Shown here: piece after piece, positions 45,866 to 56,459 of the stretch | How positions within the stretch are numbered: the first letter of the stretch is position 1 | How the letters are laid out: each line of letters opens with the position of its first letter | NCBI GenBank assembly: GCA_032358165.1 | Contig: JAALGY010000023.1 | Coordinates: 1,488,001-1,552,000, forward strand | Length of the DNA stretch: 64,000 nucleotides | Reading direction: 5' to 3' | Source of the DNA: Diplosphaera chodatii | Lineage: Eukaryota > Chlorophyta > Trebouxiophyceae > Prasiolales > Stichococcaceae | The notes under the pieces: generated by a model | Seen by the model: only the letters and a program-made list of their open reading frames with translations | Told to the model about the DNA's origin: nothing | Databases searched by the model: none | Made by a program: the position numbers and the translations under genes

Positions 45866-48226
45866 TCATCGTCGCTTCTTGGGAGTAGTGAAGCCCCATA
45901 GCCCCCCAATCCCATGCGTTGAATGTACAGGCGATGCTGCAGATGTTGCTTGCACCGATGCTGCCGGTACGTCCTCTATGACACTCCGGCGCCTGCAACG
46001 GTTTGCATGAGTGTCAATGTCACACATCTCAAGCAGGGCAGCACATAGTACACGGTGTGATTTGGTCTAGCACTTGAGGTAGGCTGCTCGCAGTCGTTAC
46101 GAGGCTCCAGAGCAGATGGCATTGCCGATTCTGCATGCCATGTACGCATTCTGTGTGACGTACCCTGGTGAGACGAAGCGTTTGGCTGCAGCCTCTCGGG
46201 GGCTGAGCAGCGAAAAGTCTTTGTCTGCGTCCGTCACTTCGTACTCGTCCGCCTCCTGCGGCGACCCTGCCAGCGGGCTCGCCTCGTCAGAATCTGCCGA
46301 CAGCTCTCCTGCTGCCCAAGATGCACAGCCTTGGTGAGCGAGTGCATTGGCAAGGGGTCTTTATAGCCTTACATGCAAGGTTCACCAGCCGCTCCCCCTA
46401 CAATCGAAGTGCAACCTGCAGCAGCATCAACAGCAGCGGCAGTGCCGCACCTGACATGCCCTCAATGCTGCTTTCGGTGCTGAGTGGGGGAGTGCCGGGC
46501 GGTTCGGCCTCGGGCCGGCTGGGCCGGCCGCCGCCGGTGGACATAGAGTACAGCCACAGCGCCGCAAAAACGAGTGCCAGCCCCGAGCCGCCCAGCGTCG
46601 CGGCCAGCCCAATCACAGACAGCCACAGTGTTGCCCAAAATCCCGGTCGCAGCTGCATGATGCCCACTCAGCGTGAGCTCCCACTCGCTGTAGAAGGATA
46701 CGCCATGCCGTGCAGCTTCTCACTAAGATACGATGCAGGATGCATCTGCATTGTGGTGATGCATTGAGCAGATGTTCTAAAGCAAATTTATTGTGTTCGC
46801 ATCAGTACCAGGCACAGCATATGTGGCGCACCCAGTACAACATGCGGCGTAGGATGCCCAGATGCAGCCGGATGTGCATTGCTGCATGCGCAACTGGTGG
46901 CGGCAGCTCGCTTGCCGCCCGTCCCCGTAGTCGGCACAGGAACACGGCAAAGGGCGGGTCGTCACGCTCTCGGTACCGCTCAAAGAGCGTCACCTGCGTT
47001 GCAGGGACATGTGTGACTGGGACTGACACCCAGCGGTAGTGACGAGCCCTCAGAAGCGGCCGTGTTCACGCTGTGCATGGACGGGGGATGCTGGGGGTCC
47101 ACACTACAACCAGGCAGCAAGAGACATGCCTGCATGTTGGTGTATTCATGCCAAAGCCCAACTACTGCAAGCGGCAGTGTTGCAACGCTTCTGGCCAGCG
47201 CAATCGCTGCGGGGCGCGGCTTTGGCAGCACTGGTCTGCTGGACTTAGCCGCAAGTCGGGCGTCAATTGACCGCAGTTCGCCCACAGCCTGCGCATTGCC
47301 ACCACTGGTGATTGCTTAAAACACATCACCTGCGCAACCCTGCTTTCAACTGCACAGGTAGGCAGTTGGTAAGGTTTCAGAAAATAACAGAGTCCACCTT
47401 GATCAAAGCATTCCACACCTGGAATATGTCGTACTGGCTCGTGTCCGGCAGCTGCAGTTCGAGCCACAGCGTGACCTGCTCTCCTGGCGGCAGGAACCGC
47501 TCCTTTGAGTGCGGCACACTGACGTTCTGCACACATGCACATGAGGCTGTGGCGTCGCTGCACCGGCTCCCTGCATGCCCAGGTCGCTGCGTACAGCTGT
47601 CATGTCCTGCTTGACATCAGCGGCCAGCATGTGCGGTGTCCACTGACCACTGGCAGCTTCCAAGAGTCATGCGCAGGTGCATGTCCAACTCACTTTGTGG
47701 TTCAGCTCATGCAGAGTGTGTGTGTACAGCGTGGCGCGCTGCGAGGCCAGCAGGCTGACGCTGGCGGTGGCCTCCGCCGCGTTGTAGTCAAAGTAGAGCG
47801 GCCGCACGATGTGTGCGCTGGCGGGTGCAAAGGTGCGGGCGACGAACAGGAGCACCAGCAGCGCCACGCCCAGGCACGCGGCCGCGCCGCAGGACAGCGT
47901 GGCCGCCAGCAGCGCGGCGGACTGCATCGTGCGCACCAACCGCCATGGCGACCACCCCAGCTCCTGCTGCTGAACGATTGACGTGAGCATGCATGCACAT
48001 CCAACAGCCAGCAGCGGCACAGCCGCAGACACAATAGGGTGCGTGGATGCAATGAGGCGGAACTGAACGCAGTAGCCAGCGCCTGGTGGTTGCCCACCGC
48101 CGCTGCGCACACCTTGGGAGGGTCCTCCTGCACCTGCGCCGAAGGCAGCCCAACACTGGGCTGCGCAGGTAAGCCAGCTGACGGGCTGGAGCCGGCAGCT
48201 TCCGGAGATGCCTCTCGCAGGCTCAT
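45866..48226 (-). CDS. Seipin-like lipid-droplet biogenesis protein
   Basis: ER membrane protein that organises nascent lipid droplets. Eight exons, 48226-48113, 47969-47694, 47526-47419, 47288-47166, 46993-46832, 46652-46451, 46311-46164 and 45992-45866, total 1260 bases with all phases closing (419 residues). Residues 1-50 are cytosolic. The first membrane helix (GVALLVLLFVARTF) is followed by the family signature IVRPLYFDYN and ATASVSLLA. The luminal beta-sandwich contains LPPGEQVTLWLELQLPDT, LAAKSSRPVLPKPRP and VTLFERYRERDDPP. The second membrane segment is WATLWLSVIGLAATLGGSGL. The cytosolic tail is acidic (EADEYEVTDADKDF) and ends in the basic TTPKKRR. Size and two-helix topology fit the family. 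Confidence 0.92.
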
Positions 48227-48610
48227 GGCAATTGTCAGGGCCTTTGCTGATGCATGTTACGTTTCTCCTCTGAACAGCGCCTGTGACTCGACTTGCAATT
48301 TCGACTTCGCTTTCACCACCCCCAACTAGATCTGAATGTTTGTATGCTGTGCTCACATTCACGAAGCCTTCAGCGAAGTGATCGCCGTGATCAGAGCATG
48401 AGCAAGCTTACACCTTTGCTGCATATGTACCGCATGTCGGAGAGAGCAAGCGCCCAGACGAAGCTGGAGGTTTTGCCCCAGGGCGGCAGGAGTACGTGGC
48501 AAGGGTCGACGAGATGAGGCGATTCCTGAGGCAGATCAGCACAGCTGAAGCCTCTAACGCACAGCCGTGCTTCGCCCCCAACACCGTGTGCTGCTCACCC
48601 ACGCCTCACC
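48227..48610. promoter_or_regulatory. Bidirectional spacer between seipin and PsbY
   Basis: About 385 bases between divergent starts. A strongly expressed photosynthetic gene should have its promoter here, but no TATA box or light-response element was identified by eye. Confidence 0.4.
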
Positions 48611-50268
48611 ATGGCTGCCGCGACCATGATGTCGTCGAAGGCGATGCGGCCGGCAGTGCTGGGCCGGGCACCTGCCCTGCCGTTCCGCCCTGCAAGCCGC
48701 AGCGCAGTGCGCCTGGCGCCACGCGTGCAGGCCGTGCAGAGCTCAGAGGGCATGCAGGTGGGCCTGATGACCTGACTTGATGTGTGCCACCCTCCAGCGT
48801 GCGGCTAGTGAGCGGCTCAGCCCAGATAAGGCGGTCGCTCCTCCAGCGCGTGCAGCTGGCTCAGATCGCCGCTGCTGCAGGCCGCTGGACATGACTGATT
48901 CCACCCCACAGACACCTCTATGGATAGTGTGGAGGGGCACGGGCGCCGTCAGCAACGCAACATGCCGCTGTACCGACCCCAAACGGAATACAGTATGCAT
49001 TATAGGCTACATGCACATCAACAATGAAACGGAGCTTCACCGTGCTCGATCTCCTGCAGGACAAGGCCGTGCAAGCGGTTGCGCTCAGCACGCTGGTGGG
49101 CTCCTTCATGTCAGCTGGCAATGCCGCCGCAGCCACTGAGCTGGGTCAGATCGCCGCTGGCGATAACCGCATCGGCGCCATCGCCCTGCTGTTCGCGCCC
49201 GTCGTGGGCTGGGTGCGGGAGCTGTCGTGCACTGTGTACTCTGAACGATCACGATGGCGCAACTAATGTGTGGTCTCCCACACTGCTGCATCGGGTAGCG
49301 CTCCAACTGGTACTGCAGGCTGACAGCAACGTCCCAATCACGCAGGTGCTGTTCAACATCGGTGGGCCGGCGTTGAACCAGCTGAATGACACCGCGCAAA
49401 AGAACAAGCTCGCCAAGCGCAGCGTGGCAGCCGGCCTTGGCCTCACAGCCGCCTCCCTGCTGGCAGCACAGAGCGCAGACGCGGCTGAGATTGCACAGGT
49501 GGCGACATAGTGCCGCAGCCATAGCAGCTTTGTGACACCAGCACCACCTTTCCGTTCCATATTTTACTGATCGTCTTGGTGCTCTTCTCTCACTCTGTGT
49601 GTCAATCTCCTCAGGTGGCAGCTGGTGACAACCGCATTGGCGCCATTCTGCTGCTGTTTGCCCCGGTCGTTGGCTGGGTGAGCGTCTGAATGTTCATGCC
49701 TTGCCTCGCTGCATGTGGTGCCTATGCTGCTGCCCGTGTACGGCAGTACCCGTGTACAACTCAGCACTCATTACAGAGCGAGTCGCTAGGTCGCTTCTGT
49801 GAACCTTGACGTTGGCCTCTGATTCTGCAGGTGCTCTTCAACATCGGCGGCCCGGCGCTGAACCAGCTTAACGAGACGGCGCAGAAGAAGAAGAACACCG
49901 GAGCCAAGCGCAGCGTCGCTGTCGGCCTGGGCCTGACAGCCGCCTCCATGCTGACAGCCCAGAACGCCGATGCCGCTGAGGCCATTGTTGAGGCAGCGCA
50001 GAAGGTCAGCGACAACCGCTTCGGCATCATCGCCACCGTCTTCGTGGTGAGCACTGATGCTCCAGTCTCGACCGTCTGCACATGAACACAAGTCCTTAGG
50101 TGAACAACATGTGTCAATTGTGCGGGTGTTGACGCAACCTACACGCATCTTGTAAATTCTGCACAAACTCATTTTATGTCTGTGCACCTGCAGCCGGTCC
50201 TCGGCTGGGTCCTCTTCAACATCTACGAGGGCGCCAAGAACCAGGTTGACAACATGCGGCTGCGCTGA
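48611..50268 (+). CDS. PSBY: PsbY precursor: polyprotein with three PsbY units
   Basis: Nuclear precursor of the low-mass photosystem II subunit PsbY. Six exons, 48611-48757, 49060-49212, 49346-49498, 49615-49677, 49831-50046 and 50194-50268, close in phase to 268 residues. Residues 1-49 are a chloroplast transit peptide (RPASRSAVRLAPRVQA). Three PsbY units follow: IAAGDNRIGAIALLFAPVVGW plus VLFNIGGPALNQLN; the same with VAAGDNRIGAILLLF; and a diverged SDNRFGIIATVFVPVLGW plus VLFNIYEGAKNQ. Each is preceded by a hydrophobic stretch ending near an Ala-rich site (AAAATE, ADAAEIAQ, ADAAEAI), like thylakoid signal peptides. In units 1 and 2 an intron falls at the same place (GW|VLFN), which indicates exon-level duplication; unit 3 is split elsewhere. 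Confidence 0.94.
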
Positions 50269-51022
50269 AGTGCTTGAGGGTGGTGAACGCCGGAGGCTAG
50301 CAGCAGGTTTTGGGTTGGGGTTGGTGTTGCGCACTGCTTCTAGTGGCGCAATTGGGGTTTGGGACTGCTCATGCAGGAACAGCAATGCTCAGTTGAGACG
50401 CCGCACTTGCAAAGCAAGTGTTGTCACGTAGGTATAGCAACCATCTCCTGAGACATTGCACTGCGTTGCCAGTGCCAGTTCTGATGTTTGCAAATGGAAT
50501 GGGGTTCTGTATGTCGTGCCAGTCCTCACACCCCGTGCAGTATTCGTTGCCCACCCTGCAGCTGATGCACGTTTGCACGATGTCGCGTGCTTCAGTCACA
50601 CCTTGATTGTGACCATGCACATGTCCTGTTGAAGCTGATTGCAGTTGCGTGCTGTGTCTTTGTGACTGAACAGCATACAGCTGCAAGAACCTTTGTCGTA
50701 CATGAGGCTGCTCCCACGGCAAGCTGGGGGTGACGACCAGTTATACACGTGACAGCAACGTATGGCTCCGAAAACAGTGTGTGCAAGCACGTCTGCAACC
50801 CACCGCCGTGATGTATGCCGTCTTATTCCTGATCTGAGGCAGCGCACCATGTCATAGGCGCACCGCATCGATCGGCTGAACTCCGATCGCTGTGATTGTT
50901 AATTGTGTGCGTTTGATGTGCATACTTGTCGATCGCAGCCGCCTCGAGATACGTTGTCCGGCAACACGGGCCATTGACAGCATGCGCACAGCGCACAAAC
51001 ATGATGCTGGCGTCCGCAGGCC
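50269..51022. other. Gene-free spacer between PsbY and the TUTase gene
   Basis: About 755 bases holding the PsbY 3' end and the promoter of the TUTase gene. Only short ORFs. No RNA gene or repeat recognised. Confidence 0.45.
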
Positions 51023-54000
51023 ATGACTGGAGCCGAGCCCTCACCCCCCATCTGGGCCGCGGATTGTGCCGGACAAGGCAGCTTGTGGGGTGGCGATAAG
51101 CTGTGGCAGTTTTCTGGTGTACCGTTGCAGCACCAGCATGCAGACGGCTGTGAGGCAAAACATGGTGGCAGTGGTGTGGCAGAACAAGCCGTGGCCACCG
51201 GCCCAGCCAAGACTGCACGAGGGGCCCCACCAGGCTTCGCGCAGCAACTGCACCTGGGGACCCAGACACAGGCATCTGGCAGCGTTGCGCAGGGCGATGG
51301 CAGACGGGCGCCACCAGGGTTTGGCAAGCAACATGCTGCCCGGCAGGAGCTGGCAGCGGCAGACCAGCGTCAACCAGCTCAGAACGCTGCGATTTTGGGC
51401 AGTCTGCAGCAGCGTCACGGCAGCGGCACGTGGCAGCAGTCGATAGCAGCCCCCTTGCAACTGCATGGCGAGGGGGACCCCTCGCACCTCAGCAATGACC
51501 TGCAGCGCCTCAATCTTGGGCCTGCGGGAATGCAACAGCAGCGGCGGCAGCAGCAGCAGCAGCAGCAGCAGGTTCATTACCGTACCAACCAGCAAGTATG
51601 CTATCAGCCAACACTTGAGCAGCATGACATTCGCTTGCATAGCTACCAGCTCCACAGTGTACAGTCAGCATCGCATGGGGCCTCTGAACAGGTAGTGAAG
51701 CCCCCACCCATTTCCTCAGATCTGCAGCGTCTCGGCCTTGGTCAAATTGCACTGCAGCAATATCAGCAGCGTAACCAGGCGCCAAACATGCCTCAACAGC
51801 ACTCTCAGCAGACAGATCTGCTAAACAGCCAGCCCCACTACCAGGTGCAGCCCCAGCACCAACAGCAGCAAGCATCATATGCTTCGCAGCCATGGCAGCA
51901 GCAGGGCATCAGCGCATATGCAGCCGATACGCAGCCAGGGCAGCCACAGCATCAGCAGGAGCGGCATCAATCGCCCGTCATTCATCAGCAATCACAATAC
52001 AGCATGCTGGTGCCGAATGCTGGGCCTGCAGTCGGTCCGCCAGAGCAGCAGAGCCAGCAGATGCTGGTCGCATCGCAGCTACAGCAGCAACAGGTGGCAC
52101 AGCACCAGCAGGACATGCAGGTGCAGGCTGAGCAACGAGAGGCTGAGCAGCGGCAGGCGCTGCTGCATGCGCTCCAGCAGCCAGATCAGCAGGCTGCGCT
52201 GGTGCAGGTGTTGCAACGGTATCCTGAGTTGCAGCAGCAACTGCTGCGCGTGGCCGCTGATGCTCAGTTGCAGCCGCAGCCGCAGCAACAGCCGCAGCCT
52301 ACACCACCGTCCCACGCACCACCGCCGCCGCAGCAGCAGCAGCAGACGACGCTTGCAGCCCTGCAACAGACGTACAGCCTGCAGATGCCCAAAGAGCAGG
52401 ATCGCCAGTCTTCGCCCTTGCGCCGGAACCCCAAGGCCAGGTGGGTACAGCTTGCAGCCCACTGCTGATGCATGATCAGCAAGCGAGGATGTATATTTCA
52501 GCGTCTGTGTCTGTCTGTACGGCAACTCTAAATCTCATTATGCACCAGAACACGTGAAACTGTGCTTTACCTGCTTCTTGTGCTGCGGTTGCAGGAGACG
52601 GCTGCAGGGGGATGTGGCGCAACACAACGAGGATCTGCTGCAGCTGGTCCAGCGGCTGCAGCCATCGCCTGAGGAGCGTGCGCAGCAGGCATCTGCATTC
52701 GACTCCGTGCGGCAGCTGCTGCAGGTGTGTGCTAATGTCGCAACACAGTCACGCCTGACCCTGGAGCCTTTCGCAATGCACATGAGTAAATTGCCAGCTG
52801 TTTGCAACATGGTGGCGCTAAGCATGCTGTTGGCATGCCCATAGCACTGGCTTGACCCAGAACTGGCTTGACCGGGCACAACTGTCGGCGCAGGCACAAT
52901 GGCCAGGTGCGCAGGTACACCTGTTTGGGTCGACCGCCACACGGCTCAACCTGCGCAGCAGCAACGACCTGGACATCTCACTCGACCTACCCTCTGCGGT
53001 GGACAAGGTAGGCACATCTGCAGCTGTGCTTGGCTCCATCCTGAACAAGCACGTCCTGCCGTGGCATGGACCCTGCGCATGACCTGCCCACATGGTAGGC
53101 AGACAGCAGTGTGCTGCAAGCATGGGGTTGACCCCAGCACACCATACTGGTGTTGTTCCAAAGAGGCCCACTTCCTGATGATGGCTGTGCAGGCGGCTGT
53201 CCTGGCTGAGGCGGCACAGCTCATGGAGGCAGCTGGCATGCAGGAGGTGCTGTGCCTCACGAAGGCACGCATCCCAGTCGTCAAATTCGAGTACCGTCAC
53301 CCGGACGGCGCAATCAAGGTGCGCATTGCCTAGCAATGTGCTCCTGCCACAGGCATTCATGTCCTACGCACAACCTCACGTTTGCTTCGCACGTTTGCAC
53401 CGCCACTCAGGGGACCATCCAGTGTGCAGGTGGACATCACAGTCAATAACCATTTGGCGGTGACAAACACACGGTTGCTGGCAGACTATGCCGCAATCGA
53501 TGGCCGGTTGGCACAGCTTGTTTTCATCGTCAAAGCATGGGCAAAGGTAGGGTGGGCCGGCTCAAGGGTGTTCTGATGCTGCAGGCGTTCGGTAGTTGTC
53601 TGCTCTACAGCGGCACATCCTGAAGCCTTACTGCAGCAGCCGCAGCACCCATAACGAGCGTTCGGACACTCATGCGTGCAGGCGAGGAACACCAACGATG
53701 CGTACCGCGGCACGCTCAGCAGCTACTGTTATGTGCTGATGTGCATAGCACTGCTTCAGCGGCGGTCACCGCCCGTGCTGCCGGTTCTGCAGGCAATGCA
53801 GCCCACCTTCAGACGGTGGGGTTTCAGGCCTGGATGATGTCTTGCACTGTTCAGCGCACCATGCAGGCTGTCGTGTCAATGTTGGTGCTTTCAAGTGATG
53901 TACATGTGTGTCTCCGTGGGCTGAATGCAGGACCATCGCCAACTGGTGCTGCGACTACAATGACGATGTGCGCAGCCTGTCCAGCTTTGGTGCCGCAAAC

Positions 54001-54528
54001 TCGGAGACGCTGGCAGAGCTGACGGCCGCCTTCTTCGCGTTCTGGGCTTGGGACTTCAACTATGGCCGGGACGTGATCAGCGTCCGGACGGGGCGCGTGC
54101 TGACCAAGCACGAAAAGGTAGGTGCTGCCTTACAGTGCCCTCGAGTAAGTCCGTTGTTCCATCTAATTCTGTGCTGCGAGTGATGCACCTCGGTTGTCTG
54201 CGCAGGGGTGGACGCGCAGAGTCGGCAGCGAGCGCCACCTCGTGGGCGTCGAGGTGGGTGTGAGCAGCATGTCAGGGCACGACGACGCAGAGCACTGTCC
54301 TGCCAGCAGTCGGTCGTTCTCGTACCATGCCCGCATCGACGCCACAAATGCTTGCACTCGCCTGCACAGGACCCCTTTGACACGTCGCACGACTTGGGGC
54401 GTACGGTCGACCGGCAGACATGTACCTGCTTGCGCGGGGAGTTCGAACGGGCCGCACGGTTGCTCCACGAGCATGCGCACCCTTTCGAGCAGCTGTTTGA
54501 ACCCAGCCCGACACACAACGGCAAATAG
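51023..54528 (+). CDS. Terminal RNA uridylyltransferase (URT1/TUTase-like nucleotidyltransferase)
   Basis: Nucleotidyltransferase of the non-canonical poly(A) polymerase family. Exon 1 (51023-52440) encodes about 470 residues of Gln-rich, probably disordered sequence with two APPGF motifs ([20 protein letters not shown]) and the repeats LQRLNLGP and LQRLGLGQ. Eight more exons carry the catalytic core: [20 protein letters not shown] has the Gly-Ser and Asp-X-Asp metal ligands (near 52965), and the third Asp is in [56 protein letters not shown] and the nucleotide-recognition segment [14 protein letters not shown] follow. The disordered N-terminus plus core matches plant URT1, which uridylates deadenylated mRNAs in the cytoplasm. 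U rather than A specificity is inferred, not visible. Stop TAG at 54528. Confidence 0.9.
51548..51571 (+). repeat. (CAG)8 tract encoding polyglutamine
   Basis: Pure CAG run in the disordered N-terminus of the TUTase; shorter interrupted CAG/CAA runs surround it. Confidence 0.95.
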
Positions 54529-54892
54529 ACATGCTTGGATGCAAAGCACGTGGTCATTGCCATGGCTTGTACATGCTGCTGTAGTGTTTGCCTGGTGATC
54601 TGCAGGCCAGTGTGTTCACTCAGCAGGTTGTCGAGCGCATTGTATGCTCGTTGTGTTTCAGTCTGTATTCATTTTCTGGAGCAAACGCTGATATTAACAA
54701 GGTCCCGGCCTTCAGTCTTCCTGTGCTGCACTTGTCCAGGCCCTGAAGTGGCGCCTCAGGCTGCTGCTGTGGTTGCGCCGTCTTGCCGGGCAGTATTTGT
54801 CATCACGGCGCTTTCAGAGGCATTGATGCACGCCATAGCATCCCATCGCCTGTGCATCAGCGAGCTCGTTTCAGGATAGTGTACCCATCCAT
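54529..54892. other. Convergent 3' spacer
   Basis: About 360 bases between two genes ending toward each other; nothing else seen. Confidence 0.4.
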
Positions 54893-56012
54893 TCAGCTTT
54901 CATGCACTTCTTTGACACAGGCATGATAGTTGCTTGCATAGCAATAACCCAGCACGAAGGTGCATAGAGGAGCGCACTCGAAATAGTCCGCAATTCTGAG
55001 CTCTGAGCACCAGTCCAACATGTCGTCGAGCGCTGCATCCTCGTCTGTCTCAGGGCCCTCTGTGCGATGCCGTTCATACATCTGCAGCATTCGCTGCTGC
55101 CGTGCCTCTCGTCCTCTGGCCACCTGCTGCCGCGCAGGCACAAGCGGCGGGTAGCTCACGTTTGGCCTGTAGGTGCGTGCGCGTGCCCGGGCAGCACGCC
55201 ACTGCTGCATCATTGAGGACAGTGACGTTCCCATCTGTACTGCACGCCACATATTCAGTCCACCTGCTGCAGCGTGAAAGTGTGCAAGGTAAGCTCCAGC
55301 TGTGACCGCCAACTGTGGAAGGTCGTAGTACATACACTTATGCAGCAGCTGCACCAATTGTAGGCGGAGCCCTGAGGTGGCATCCCACCTTCAGTTTCTG
55401 GCGCTGGTGCTCCTGATGTCAAGGCCGTCACGTGAGCGACGGTGGTGTGCAGATACACACGGTACATGAGTCGCGGCGGCCAAGTGTCGCCGCTCAGGCG
55501 CAGTCGCATGTGCACGCCGGACGCGCCGTCCACCAGGGCAGCCTCCGCTGGGTTGATGCATGCGAGCAGCACGCGGGGCTCCGCTTGCTGCCTGCACCAA
55601 TCTTTGGCTTGCTTGCCTCTGTAGTCGTCGGCTGAGCACTTTTCTAAATCGTACGTCTGATCGACCTCACCCAACAGAGATGAGACGCGACAGTGCCGTG
55701 AACACACGACGCTGAGCACGGGTTTTCCAGGCATGCTGGATCTGGCGTGCGGCACGCTGGCGCACCCGCCAAAGCGGCTGCCGCCATGCGCGTTGTATGT
55801 CCGTTGCTGCTCGAAGCTGCAGGCGAGCTTTAGATGTGTCACAAGCAATCATGCCGCAAACAGTATTTGGTGGTAATGTGCAATCAGCCGTACCATGCAC
55901 AGCGCACCCGCGTTTTGTCAGATCTACGCTGCAGCCATCTGCGAGTGCAGGATTGTATCTGAGTCGCTGCGTAGCACTCCAGCAAGAGCCCGTGGAACTC
56001 TGACGTCGTCAT
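54893..56012 (-). CDS. IQ-motif protein resembling the C11orf65/MFI family
   Basis: Four exons, 56012-55908, 55816-55671, 55618-55389 and 55263-54893, close in phase to 283 residues (human C11orf65 is about 310). The N-terminal half has three calmodulin-binding IQ-like motifs ([48 protein letters not shown]). The middle, PRVLLACINPAEAALVDGAS then GVHMRLRLSGDTWPPRLMYR, and the C-terminal REARQQRMLQMYERHRTEG plus LDDMLDWCSELRIADYFE resemble from memory the C11orf65 pattern of an INP-E-A loop and an R-F-R-L-G-G strand. Function in algae is unknown; conservation with ciliated eukaryotes would suggest a ciliary or mitochondrial role. The second intron is only 52 bases. Confidence 0.72.
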
Positions 56013-56459
56013 TAAGAAGTTCACATGCTGTATGCTTATGATGAGGGGTGTTGACAGGCCACCTCGTTGCTGAATGGTACACACACATCATAGCTGCTAT
56101 GATGTGTGATTGAGTTTGGTCTTTTGAGGTGGCCTTTCAAGCATCACGTAGGGATGGAGCGCATCCGCTGTCGTCTCGGACTGGCCCCCCCGAATTTGGC
56201 ACGTGCACATGGCAGAAGCATGCAAAGCGGAGGACGCTGCGGACGCTACTGGCGGTCCAGAACCGACATTACACCACTGTTGGGACCATATGACGGGCTG
56301 CTGCGGGTCTGACATGTGCACCGTGCACTCAGCAAGATCAAGCTGGCACTAGTGATTGGGCCTTGCGCCATGGAGTGAGAGCAACCCTCACGCAAATGCG
56401 AATGCATTATATGCTTGGTGTAGAGTATGCCACATCGACAGTAGGAGGGCGGCCCACGC
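56013..56459. promoter_or_regulatory. Bidirectional spacer between the IQ gene and the CID gene
   Basis: About 450 bases between divergent starts; no element recognised. A long minus-strand ORF that enters this interval from 57.7 kb is an antisense shadow of Gln-rich exons. Confidence 0.35.
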
